A DNA stretch of 64,000 nt from Pigoraptor chileana. Taxonomy: Eukaryota > Opisthokonta > Filasterea. Positions 1 through 11,162 of this stretch are shown piece by piece. Under the pieces are notes generated by a model. That model was not told where the DNA came from. It saw only the letters and a program-made list of their open reading frames with translations, and did not search any database. Where the stretch lies: NCBI GenBank assembly GCA_943704495.1, contig CALSCR010002267.1, positions 18,153 to 82,152 on the forward strand, in the 5' to 3' direction. The position numbers were made by a program, and so were the translations under genes. How positions within the stretch are numbered: position 1 is the stretch's first letter; the number at the start of each line of letters is the position of its first letter.

Positions 1-3000
1 TCTTGACTTGCTGGATATCGGAAAGCTGCCCCAGAACAAACGCACACAAAAACAAACAAACAAACACAGATGTTAACTAGTGAGCCAATGCTGAAAACGA
101 TAAATGTTGAAGTAAATAGAGACACGAGGGGAGAAAAATTAACCCCGCCTCTCCCTAAGGACGCACTACACACACACACACACAAAAACAAACAAAACAA
201 AAGCGCATACCGCTATTTTCCCCGTCTCAAACTCGGCCTTGTACCGGGCCGCCCTGGAGGTGTAAAACGACTTCAAGGGCTCCGGGAAGCGAGCGATGGC
301 AGCGTCCGACCACCTCATCCTCCATCCCCACGCAGCGTCAATGCGCAAAAGAAGCGCTTCAATGTCCCTCAGTCCAAACAGCGGCGTGCCGTGGTGGCCA
401 GTTGTCCGCAGACTCACGGCCAGCGACCGCAGAACAGCACGCACGAGCATCTCGTTTGAAAGTGTCCCGATCAGCGCCTCTGCGGCCGGTCCCTTGTAGG
501 CAGCGAGCACGCCGCTGAACGACGACGCCGACAGCTTCATTGCGCACGCGAGAAGTTCCTGACTGAGCGTTTTGTTTGTGGCCCTGCGCGCGCCGTCCGC
601 GAGAAGGGCGACAATCTGGGGCAATCCCGGCGATGTGCGGACTTGGAGAACGAGCCTGTGCGCAAGCAGCTCGACCAGTATGTGCGCAGGTATGGGAGAT
701 CGCTCAAGTGCGACCGGAGACAGGGCTTCTTGCAGGGCGGGTACAAGGCGGTGTGCACCGTGCGCCCACAGCGAAGGAAGAAAGTCGAGAAACGGAGATG
801 GGACCATTCGACAAAGTCGCGCAAACGTTTCGACAAACGGAGCGGCGACAGCGGAGATACCGCCTTCACCCTTGCACAGCTTGACAAATTCCTGGTAATA
901 CTGAACGGCAAGCCGCGCCCTGCACCTGCCGGACATCTGATCAATCCACTGGGGGTCGACGCCGACAGCCAGCGCCCCGGATGCGCTTGGCGAGGGGAGG
1001 TATGCCACAACGCGCCCGTTTTCGGCAGACGTCGGATTGGAAAGCGAGTGGATACCGGCTGCCAGACGCATAATGATAATCGCGTTGATGTTGGTGGAGG
1101 AGATGCGGCTGATTGCGCCGACCATGTGCCACTCGCGCAGGCCCAACGGAGTCGATGCCGAGTCGCTCTTTTCAAGGAGATCCACAACCGACTGTCAATA
1201 TATATAAAAAAAGAACATTAGATGCGAAAATAATATAATACAACGATTTTTTTAAAAAAACAACACAAAACACAATACAACAACACTTTAAAAACCGGTT
1301 AAAACGCCAGTGTGCTGCGTCCACCATGCCCACGAAATCCCCCCCCATAATGGCAGAGCCAAATATCAACAAACGAAAATACAAACCAACAAAACCAAAA
1401 CAAGAACAGCAAGCCAATCGCACAAAACAAAAAGTGCGCATGTGCGAGGCATATACGGGAATTCTCTCACCTTGCAGCTTCGGTACTGCTCCTGATACTC
1501 TGTGAAGATCCGGACCAGCGGAGGATGCCACTGAGAGACCAGCTCGAGCACGTCTTTTCCGGGGCGAAGGAGATCACAAAAAATACTCATCGAAAAGAAC
1601 CACCCGGGACTTGTTGCCGGAGGGAGGGGTGTGACGAGTCCTCCCACAAGCGTCTTCACGAGCGCCGCGTGCAAGGCGGACGGCGGCGCCCATCCGGCCG
1701 ATCCGTTCTTTGTTGTTGGGCTCCTGACGGCTGCTATAAGCGCATCCACCACGTGTGGATGGTCGATGCAGCGTAAAAGCGACCACAGAGCAAGCGATTG
1801 GCCACCGCATTGCTTCGAGATCTTTGCCACAAGCTCCAGAAAAAACGGCTCGAAATCAACCGAACGCTTGCCGACAAGCACATGCGCGAGGTCGGAGAAT
1901 GCATTCCACTCCCGGAATCGGTGGGCCCACGAGCTGTCCCCGGGCCCGCCGGGTACTTCGTTGGCGGTCAAGTCACCCACACGCGCCGCCACATCGCTCG
2001 CACGCTCGACAAGTGTTGATAGCACAATTCCACGCAATGCAGGCCTGAGAGTTGCGGTTGTGGGAGTCTCGCGCAACGGATCGAATTGCGGATCCGCAGC
2101 CCGGTCGATTATGCCACAGATCCAGTCAAACTGCGACAATTGGCACTGCGACAGCGCATCCCTGAGCACGTTCCCCCTCCACTCGCAGTCAAGCACGGGA
2201 CTCTGCAACTCCATTGCAGCCGAGGACGGAAACAGGAGTTGGGCCCACATGTCGCTTCCCTCGCCCTCGTTGACAATCGTCAGGGCACGGCACACGTGAG
2301 AACACCCGAGGGCACACCGGAACGAGGCAGACAGCGCCGACACCAAGCGGGCAAAGCGTGAGTCAAGGTACTCCGACACACTTCCCCCACAGCCTGCTTC
2401 CTTGGCACCGGCCCACGCCTGGACAACTTCTGCGGCGACTGCAACGTTGTGCAGTATCCGGGAGCCAGGATCATCGGAGCACAGTACTTCGATCGCAGAG
2501 TCAATGACCGACTCGAGTGAGACGGGAGCGCCAGCCAATGCCTTCAAAAGAACACGAAGGACGAGGCGCAGATCCGATGCATTGGCGGATTTCGAATTGT
2601 TCACAATGACAGACGCGAGACCCCGACATACGGGGCGGGAAAAGGGCGACGGGCGGGCGGTACTCTCCCTCGCAATGGCGTTGCTGCACTCGACAAGACA
2701 CGCGCCCACAACTGGGGCGGTAAGCAATCCAATGGCACGGCCAAGTGTGTCGAGGAGCACAGACACCCTGGCAACGACATTGCCGGGTGTGTTTGGATTG
2801 TTTGCCAGTAACGAGCACACCTGCAGCATTTCGTGGATAACCGCACGAGCTCGTGATCGCTGTCGTCCGTGCGTCGGCTGTTTGAGATGCCAGGTAGATT
2901 TTGCAGGCGGGACGGTCAATTACAAAAACACTGGCGCATCTAACCCCCGGTCCTCTTCATCATTGTAGCACATCAACAATCAGCAGCAATCCCAAAAACA

Positions 3001-3491
3001 AAACAATGTTTACCTTGTCCACTCCTTCATGCTCGGAAACAATGGTGCCGAGGCAGTCCGAGAGGGTTTTTGCTCCGTTGGTGCACTGCACAGGCCTACA
3101 AGCACGCACATATACGCACGAGTGATAAGTGCGTGAGCGTATGTTAAAGTCGCAACTTCAATCGGGGGTCCACATTCCGAATACCAACAGTAAATGACGA
3201 CAGCGGGAATATCCTTTCACCAACTAACCTGAACCCATCCGCCACGCCGCCGTGTCGTCCCTAGAACCCAAAAACACAAAGGGAGGAAAAACGAGAAGTA
3301 GTCCAGACAAGAGAAGGGTGAGACAAGAGCTAAACAACACATCTACGACTCGACATTCACATAACAACAACCGCATCAAACAGAGAAAACTGGCTCACCC
3401 AGACTGTTTTGACAGCCGACTCAACCGCCTTCTTCTGCTGAACCGACAGTCCATCCACCCCGTCGCGCGAGGGGACGTCGCTGCTCATCAT
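1..3491 (-). CDS. Unrecognised large helical protein, 3' end beyond the left edge
   Basis: Exons, in coding order: 3399-3491, 3229-3260, 3014-3095, 1471-2877, 211-1191, and 1-25 running off the window. All junctions are GT-AG and phase-compatible, giving about 873 residues so far. The start is the ATG at 3491 (MMSSDVPSRDG...). The body is leucine/alanine-rich, with alternating amphipathic helices and no signal peptide, membrane segment or catalytic motif that I can see. This resembles large alpha-solenoid or scaffold proteins in general. I do not recognise the family. A nuclear or complex-scaffold role is possible but cannot be claimed. The splice model is good; the function is unknown. Confidence 0.7.
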
Positions 3492-4162
3492 GACGTAATC
3501 TTTCTCGGCCTGCGCTGTGGCAGGCCGCGCAATTGATGGTTAAATCGATAACAATCTAATGCGATGTCACCTCAAGAAAACAGATCTCAACTCTGGCACT
3601 TGTCAGCAAAAGTGGTGGTGCCATCGACAAGTCGTTTGCCTTGTACTTACTAATATCGCACTCAACTGTTCTTCTCTCCACCTCTCTTGTGTGTATGTGT
3701 GTGTGTGTGTGTGTGGTGTCTCACCGCATCTACGCGAGTACGCAAGGTGGCTGGCCAAGCACGCGTGACCTCAGTGCGTCAGTGCTGGTGGAGAGCGAAC
3801 AAACAGAATGACGCGAACAAACAGAATGACGCGAACAAACAGAATGACGCGAACAATCTGACAGCTGGTGTGGCAGAGTCCCAACTCAACACGGGATCCA
3901 CCCGAGCCGCAGTACTCAACAAACGCCCTAAAATAGGACCAGATCCGACAAACACTTCAATTCAAATGTTCGGCCAATGCTTGAAACCGAAAATAAAAGC
4001 ACGTGACTACTGTTTCATGTTTTATGTGGATACTGAAGTGAGTAAAGCAAGGCACGAAAAAACACAACAAAGGATACGAGAGGCAGAGACAGAGAGACAA
4101 TGACAGGCGAGAAAGTGTGTGTGAGTGACGGAAGGACACAAAAGGCGGCAGTAGAGTCGCGT
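3492..4162. other. Intergenic DNA with simple repeats
   Basis: This lies between the 5' end of the unrecognised minus-strand gene and the 3' end of UBE2E, so it should hold the promoter of the former and the terminator of the latter. It carries a TG microsatellite near 3694-3715 and a three-copy 18-bp tandem repeat at 3795-3854. I see no coding exon. Confidence 0.6.
3795..3854. repeat. 18-bp tandem repeat, three full copies plus a partial
   Basis: The unit gcgaacaaacagaatgac starts at 3795, 3813 and 3831. The copies are identical, and a six-base partial copy begins at 3849. This is a minisatellite in intergenic DNA with no evident function. Confidence 0.95.
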
Positions 4163-5268
<1,106 letters not shown>

Positions 5269-5957
5269 TTTTCCCCAGTATTCCGTACTGAGGTTTATTG
5301 CGGAAAAATGCTGCTTTTCAATGGAATAATAAGGTCATTGTAAGATTACGATGCATAAGTAATCGGACTGCGCATACCCCTCCACACATACACGCACACA
5401 TCCCACTTCAGTAGTGACCACTTCTCTCAGTTGGTGCGTGTCCACCGATGACATGAAACCGTTTCGTCCACTTGCGCCAAAATTTATTTTTGCTGTAGCC
5501 ATTTGTATGGGATTTGTATCGGATTGGCAGTTATTTTCTGGTTCCCGCCAAAACGAGACCGGGCCTTGAGATATTGAGAAATGCGCACGAATTGCAACGC
5601 AAATCTCACTTTCTTCCATATTAAAATGCCCGGCGAGAGTTCGGACATTTTTTTCTGGGTAAAAAAACACGCGCGAACAAATTCGGCTATATATTCAAAC
5701 AAGGGAAGTTGTGCATTAAGTAGAATAATGGCTGTGGCATGCGCCACTGCGGTTCAAATTCTCATTTTGAGTCGGGCGTTTATACTGCAATCAAGTGTGT
5801 GGTTTTTTAAAAACTGAATCAGTGTGTTTTTGGAAAACAACACACATAAAAGAAGAGCGAGATCCTGCTTATATCTGTCTTACTCTGCACATCAAGGCTG
5901 TAAATTCGCTGTTTATAACGAAGGGACTGTCGTTGCGTCGTATTTTTCGTCACGGAC
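5269..5957. promoter_or_regulatory. Divergent promoter region, UBE2E (-) / Sel1-repeat gene (+)
   Basis: A 689-bp AT-rich spacer separates two outward-facing start codons. It contains a 26-bp element at 5619-5644 that recurs with 22 of 26 matches at 19716-19741, in another divergent promoter. It also contains a TTCAAATT octamer at 5753-5760, found in several other 5' intergenic regions here. Both are candidate regulatory sites by recurrence only. Confidence 0.55.
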
Positions 5958-8390
5958 ATGGCGGAAACTGGGCTTTCCACGCTCGTTCGTGCGTGTCTTC
6001 ACGCATCCATCGTGTCGAAAAAATTCAAAACAGGAGATGCGCTTCTCAAATGTTTCTCGGACATCAAGGTTAGTGGTTCTGTTCTGCTCCTGTTAATTGG
6101 CAAACAGTGGTTGCGGCTGTCTGCTTATCTGAGCCCACTGGATCCTGGCAAAACACAGGACACATATATGTCCAAAAAGCGTGAGCTAATCGAGCACGAG
6201 AACGACCCTTCGGTTTCGAAAGCTCTCGAGAGTTTCAATGAGGTTCTTGCCAAAGCAGAGAGCCAGTTGGAAAGGTGCGTGTGAGTCTTGACATGTACTG
6301 TTTGAGGGTGGATGTGAGTGCGTGTACCTAATGGTATCATCCGATTATGCAGTTGGAGGGGGGTCAAGTTCTTTGCGGATATGAAACACGGCGGAAAGGT
6401 CAACACAATGCTCAAGGAGCTCGAGTCGAAGTGGGGCCGCGTGGTGGGTGATTTGCATTGTCTGAAAACGGAACATGTTATTTTCAAGGTCGCGTAATTG
6501 CGCCCTTTCATCATCCTTGCTGCTGCTTATACTCTCTCATGTAATTCCCACAACGACGACGACCACACCCATGGTGTCACGCAACGTGATGCAGATGATG
6601 GCACTGACGCTTCGCATTGCCGAAACGAGTACCGAGGCTGCCGACAAAGCCAGTGGAAATGTAGCGAAGCTCGCGATCGCAGCAGGTCACCCAGATTGGG
6701 AGGTGCTGAACGAAGAAGAAGCTGTCGCAATATGCACTCAGGGGGATAAATACCTCTTTGGATTTGGCGTTCCACAGAGCTATGACACGGCGTTTAAGCG
6801 ATACATGGCGGCAGCACGCTATGGGCTCGCAGAGGCCTGCAATATGGTGGCATGCATGCACGAGCGTGGTTTGGGTCGGGAGGTCGACCTCCCTGCGGCG
6901 GTGCATTGGTACACAACGGCGGCGGAGAAGCATTCTGCAGACGCGCTTAACAACCTCGGGCGACTTCACGAGACAGGGAAAGGCGTGAAGACGGATCTCG
7001 ATCTGGCCGCCGAGTTTTACATGCGTGCAGGACATGCAGGCCATAGCGATGCGCTCACAAATTTGGGCTATCTTTACGAAATGGGTCTTGTCGACGGCCG
7101 GCCGGACTTTAAAATGGCGTCTCACTGGTACAAGAACGCCGCAATGCAGGGATACGCGCGCGCAGAAAACTGCATGGGATCGCTGTACTATGCCGGACGT
7201 GGGGTGGAGCTTAATTACACGTCAGCCGTGGAGTGGTTTCGCAGGGGTGCCGCGCAAGGCCACGCGCCGAGCCAGAACAATCTGGGCATATGCTACGAGG
7301 AAGGAAAGGGCGTCCCGCGCGATCTTTCAATGGCAAAGCAAATGTATCAGCTGGCCGCACAACAAGAGCACGGGAGCGCCATGAACAATCTCGGGTACAT
7401 GTACATGCTGGAGGGAAACTACGACGACGCCGACCGCTGGTTCAGGCTCGCGGCGGCAAAGGGGTCACTAGACGCCCTGTTCAACATTGCCACGATGTAC
7501 GAGGACGGCATGCAGCCGGATGGCCCGTCTCCGCGCACTGCCCATCGGTTTTTCTTGAAAGCGGCTCAGGAAGTGGGTTGCAATGCTGTGTGTTTGCTGT
7601 GTTAGGCGTTGTTAGTTACTCTTGTTGCGGAAGATGCGAGCTTCGATCTTAGTGGATCCATTTATTTGGGCTTGGGTATGCAGCCTTGTCACTTGCACCT
7701 TGCTGACAGAAGAGTCTTCCTTTATTTAATCAACTCTACTGATGCAGGGTTATACAAAGGCTCAGAACAAAGTCGGTCTCCTGCACTTCCACGGTAATGG
7801 CGCCATGCAATCGTACGGCGAGGCGGCATATTGGTTCGCGAAGAGCGCAACATCAGGCGACGCTGAGGTGAGATGAACCCTGATTTCAAATGTCTCATTA
7901 TGGAGATATGCTATAAAGTGACGCACAGTGGTATTTCATGCACTGCCGCCCGCTGACATTCGATTATTGTGCACTGCTCAGGGCCAATACCATCTGGGAT
8001 CGCTCTATGAAGCGGGCCTCGGGGTCGAACAGAGCGACGACGAAGCAGTTCACTGGTACTCGCAGAGCCACGAGGGAGGCAACGTCAGTGCCACGGTTCG
8101 CCTTGCCGAGATGCACGCCGGCGGAATCGGCGTTGCGCGCGACACTGACGCTGCGTCACGCCTGCTTGCATGGGTGAGTGTTCAACGCCGGGCGCGATCC
8201 AACCTGTTTGCTGTTTAAAGGCTTTGTGTTCGATGCATGAAGCCTATTACTGAGCCACATTGGTTGACACGCGAGATTTCGGGTCCCTATTTCGCAGGCC
8301 TCACGGCAGGGCAACATTCAGGCGCGCAACCGACTCGCCGAACTTCAGGACAATCGGGAAGACGTCGCACACCTGAAGCGATTCGTGTGA
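5958..8390 (+). CDS. Sel1-like repeat protein with helical N-terminal domain
   Basis: Exons 5958-6068, 6108-6274, 6353-6443, 6595-7572, 7748-7867, 7982-8173 and 8298-8390 give 583 residues in phase. Residues ~1-160 are helical with no repeats. They include a segment reading SWRGVKFFADM then a charged helix, reminiscent of the four-helix N-terminal domains of MLKL/HeLo-like proteins. From ~165 to the end run about ten Sel1-like repeats of ~36 residues (A...Lg.lye.G.gV..d...A..wy..aA..G). These form a solenoid that binds partners. The exon 3/4 junction (6443/6595) was chosen because it alone keeps phase; an acceptor at 6488 fails. It lacks a signal peptide. The repeat call is firm; the N-terminal domain identity is tentative. 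Confidence 0.85.
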
Positions 8391-8474
8391 GGGATACGAC
8401 GGATGGATCGTCGTTTGTGCAGAGCGTTGCACACGTGAAATGCGCGTGCCTCATTAGGTCTCTGAATGCCCGTT

Positions 8475-10628
8475 TCAATGGCAGCGCTCGAGGAGAGCGG
8501 CAGCTTCGGGGACGCCAAGTGCCCATTCTCGGACCTCGTCGACATTCTTTGCATCGCACATGCGCAGGTAGTCATCGGACACAAACACATGTTGAAGCTG
8601 CGCCGACTTTGCGACGACGTAAATGTTTTTTCTGGGAGCCAGCTGCGCGGGGTTGATTTCGAGACTTCTCCGAAACGCATCGATGGAACCCGCGACGTCA
8701 CCGAGCAGTGCCTTGGCGTTGCCGAGATTGTTTAGAGGCGATGCCAATTCGCTCGATTGGATGAGCGCCCGAAGAGAGAGGCCGTGTTCAAGCAATCGTT
8801 TCCCCTCCTCGTACTGACCGAGCTGCGTCAGCGTCTGCCCGAGACCTGTAATTGCTGTGAAATCCTCACCGTCCAATTCAACAGCGCGGCGAAAGTACGG
8901 CTCTGCATCTGCGATCCTGTTCTCCTTGGTGTAGAGGGTACCGAGCTGTGTGTAGGGGCTTGCGTACGTTGGGAGAATTGCGACTGCGTTTTCGAACTGG
9001 CGTTTCGCCGAGGCTGTGTCGCCTTGAAGCGCTTGCCACACACCGTACGACATTTGCATCTTGGCGTTTGCAGGGTACTGCTCGATAGCCGACTTGAACA
9101 GCGTACCATTGTTGCGCCAGTCTGCGTTGCGAACGAACGTGCGGCCGGCGTAGAGCACGACGAGCGCAACCAGGAACATCGTTGACAGGCGCCGGACGGA
9201 CGATCGTTGGTGTCCGCGCCGCGGTGTATCGTAACGCGTGGCCTCAGTCGACACTGCTGGCCCTGCAAAAATATCGGCGAGTACGGCCACAAGTGCGCAG
9301 TAACCGAGGGAAGGGGTGTACAATAGCCTCTCTGCGACATATGTGCCTATTGGAAAGAAGACCTGTGACGATGGCACGAAGAAGGCGACGAGCCAGGCGA
9401 GCGCAAGGGACGCGCGCTTTCTGTTTGCGCCCGGTGGAAGGCGCACGAGAGTGAAATATAGAACCCACAGGAGCCCAGCGTATACTGTCAGCGTGAGCAT
9501 ATTGCGTGGGTCGGCAATACTAGTGACGGGGGGTATTGCGTTGAGAGAATAGTCGCATGAGAGGGAGATAGGGGCTACAAGTAGTTTGGCGTAAATGGTA
9601 TGTAGGTAGCATATGGTCATCACTTTGGGAACTGTCGCGAGCGAGGGAAGCGGGTTGTGAACGTCGTGCCAAGAGAAAAAGAAACGACTTCCAGATATGC
9701 TTGCGCGGAAGGACAGATAGATGGCAGAAACGACGGCCAGCGAGAACCACTGCAAAATGCAGGTTCCAAGACGCCGCCTTTCCGGCTGTGAGAGCGTTCG
9801 GCGGATGGCAACGCCCAGGTTTGGCAACGATGAGCCAAAGGGAAGCACACGGATGAGGTCGTGCGCAACGAGCATGGGAGGGAGCATGAAAGCAATTTCC
9901 TTTGTCATCAAAGACAGGGCCACTGCCGTAACGCAGCCGAGCGTCCAGGCAGCGCGAGGTGCGACTGTTTTTACACAACCATCCGCCACAGCCCGACAGT
10001 GACACAACACAGCGCATAGGCAGCCCAACAGACAGAGCAGCTCTGCTCTACCAACAACACTCGGAATACAGTCCGTATGCACCGGATGTGCGGCAAAGAT
10101 CAACGCCGCCGCAAACACAGAAAATCCTCGAGCGCCTGGTGCCGAATGGGCAGCATCTGACACGTCCCCGTCGGCAAACCCAAGCGCACGAAGCGTAGGA
10201 ATGCACATGGCAGACACAATGCCGTGAATGAGAACATTAACCAGCCGCTGCCACGTTGCGTTACTCCCAAAGATGCGGTACACAACACGAAAAGACAACA
10301 CAGTAAGCGGCCGCCAGCTCTTGTGGCTGAACACCTCATCCATGGGAGTGCCCCAAAAGTCGTGATAGAGGAGTTTCACAAGGGTGCCGTTCCCACTGAC
10401 ATCGGCGTTATCAATAACAGCAGTATTGTCGTCAAAGGTGTAGTCTCCAACGATAGCATTCGCAAAGCACGCAACAGCGACTGCAAATACAATGCCCGCC
10501 TGGATTGACACGCGGGAGAGAAGGGCCGCGGTGGTGGCCTCCGCCCCCACCGCCACAACCGCACCATTCCCCTTTGCGTTTGGAGGCGCCACGCTGCGCT
10601 TGGCGGCAACTTGTGTCGGGCGACCCAT
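8475..10628 (-). CDS. TMTC: TMTC-family protein O-mannosyltransferase (multi-TM plus TPR)
   Basis: An uninterrupted 717-residue reading frame without introns. A first TM (~35-55) is followed by the lumenal acidic motif YTFDDNTAVIDN, typical of GT-C mannosyltransferases. Further TM segments run to ~490, including the TMTC core block (DUF1736) around HNPLPSLATV and CDYSLNAIPPV. Four or so TPR units follow at ~510-690 (SYGVWQALQGD, QLGTLYTKENR, LNNLGNAKALLGD). In animals TMTC1-4 put O-mannose on cadherin-type domains in the ER. Length and order fit the family, which runs ~700-880 residues. The stop lies 84 bp past the convergent Sel1-repeat gene's stop. The start ATG at 10628 sits next to the shared promoter with AHI1. 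Confidence 0.93.
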   Translation of the reverse strand: MGRPTQVAAKRSVAPPNAKGNGAVVAVGAEATTAALLSRVSIQAGIVFAVAVACFANAIVGDYTFDDNTAVIDNADVSGNGTLVKLLYHDFWGTPMDEVFSHKSWRPLTVLSFRVVYRIFGSNATWQRLVNVLIHGIVSAMCIPTLRALGFADGDVSDAAHSAPGARGFSVFAAALIFAAHPVHTDCIPSVVGRAELLCLLGCLCAVLCHCRAVADGCVKTVAPRAAWTLGCVTAVALSLMTKEIAFMLPPMLVAHDLIRVLPFGSSLPNLGVAIRRTLSQPERRRLGTCILQWFSLAVVSAIYLSFRASISGSRFFFSWHDVHNPLPSLATVPKVMTICYLHTIYAKLLVAPISLSCDYSLNAIPPVTSIADPRNMLTLTVYAGLLWVLYFTLVRLPPGANRKRASLALAWLVAFFVPSSQVFFPIGTYVAERLLYTPSLGYCALVAVLADIFAGPAVSTEATRYDTPRRGHQRSSVRRLSTMFLVALVVLYAGRTFVRNADWRNNGTLFKSAIEQYPANAKMQMSYGVWQALQGDTASAKRQFENAVAILPTYASPYTQLGTLYTKENRIADAEPYFRRAVELDGEDFTAITGLGQTLTQLGQYEEGKRLLEHGLSLRALIQSSELASPLNNLGNAKALLGDVAGSIDAFRRSLEINPAQLAPRKNIYVVAKSAQLQHVFVSDDYLRMCDAKNVDEVREWALGVPEAAALLERCH

Positions 10629-11162
10629 GTTTGCTGTCTCCTTTCAAATGACTGAGACATAAACGCAGATGCCCACGTGTATTATCTGTCCTTTCAACAA
10701 ACATGAAGGCGAGGTACACGCCAGGTCACGTGCTGCTTCCTTTAATCTGACGCAGCGATGACGTCTGATATGGAGCAGCCTTAAGCGAGATTAAGGAACG
10801 TAATGCGATTGGACCAATTTTCCAAACTAACACCGTGGCAACCACGAAAACTGCTATTTTTGGCTGCTCCCATTTACTATGGCGGACATTAGACAGTGCG
10901 GAGTCGCCCGTGCGATTTGAATTGAAGGGTGGGTCAAAAACAGCGCATCGCCAATTTAACGCGGTGACCAGGCCGATTTTGGCTGACATTCCGGCCGCAA
11001 AAGTGGAGGCGCATTCAATTGATACACATTTCACCACTTTTGCAATGTAGATCTGCATATGAAAGTAAACCGAGAGACTGCATTCAAAAGGACAGCTCGA
11101 TGACACATGAAATGGACTGCACAGTGCGAACATAACCGGGGGGATTGTTTTTGTTCGGCAAA
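10629..11162. promoter_or_regulatory. Divergent promoter region, TMTC (-) / AHI1 (+)
   Basis: A 534-bp spacer. Visible sites are back-to-back inverted CCAAT boxes around 10808-10818; an X-box-like pair at 10829-10842 (half-site aacacc, 2-bp gap, perfect half-site ggcaac) such as RFX factors use at ciliary genes; TGACGTCT at 10759; and an inverted TTCAAAT core near 10916. These are motif matches only. Confidence 0.5.

Noticed and set aside
11145-11162. Upstream in-frame extension of AHI1
   Set aside because: The extension begins with TTG, not ATG; the first ATG is at 11163. The same applies to the LicD-like gene, whose ATG is at 17537 rather than 17525.
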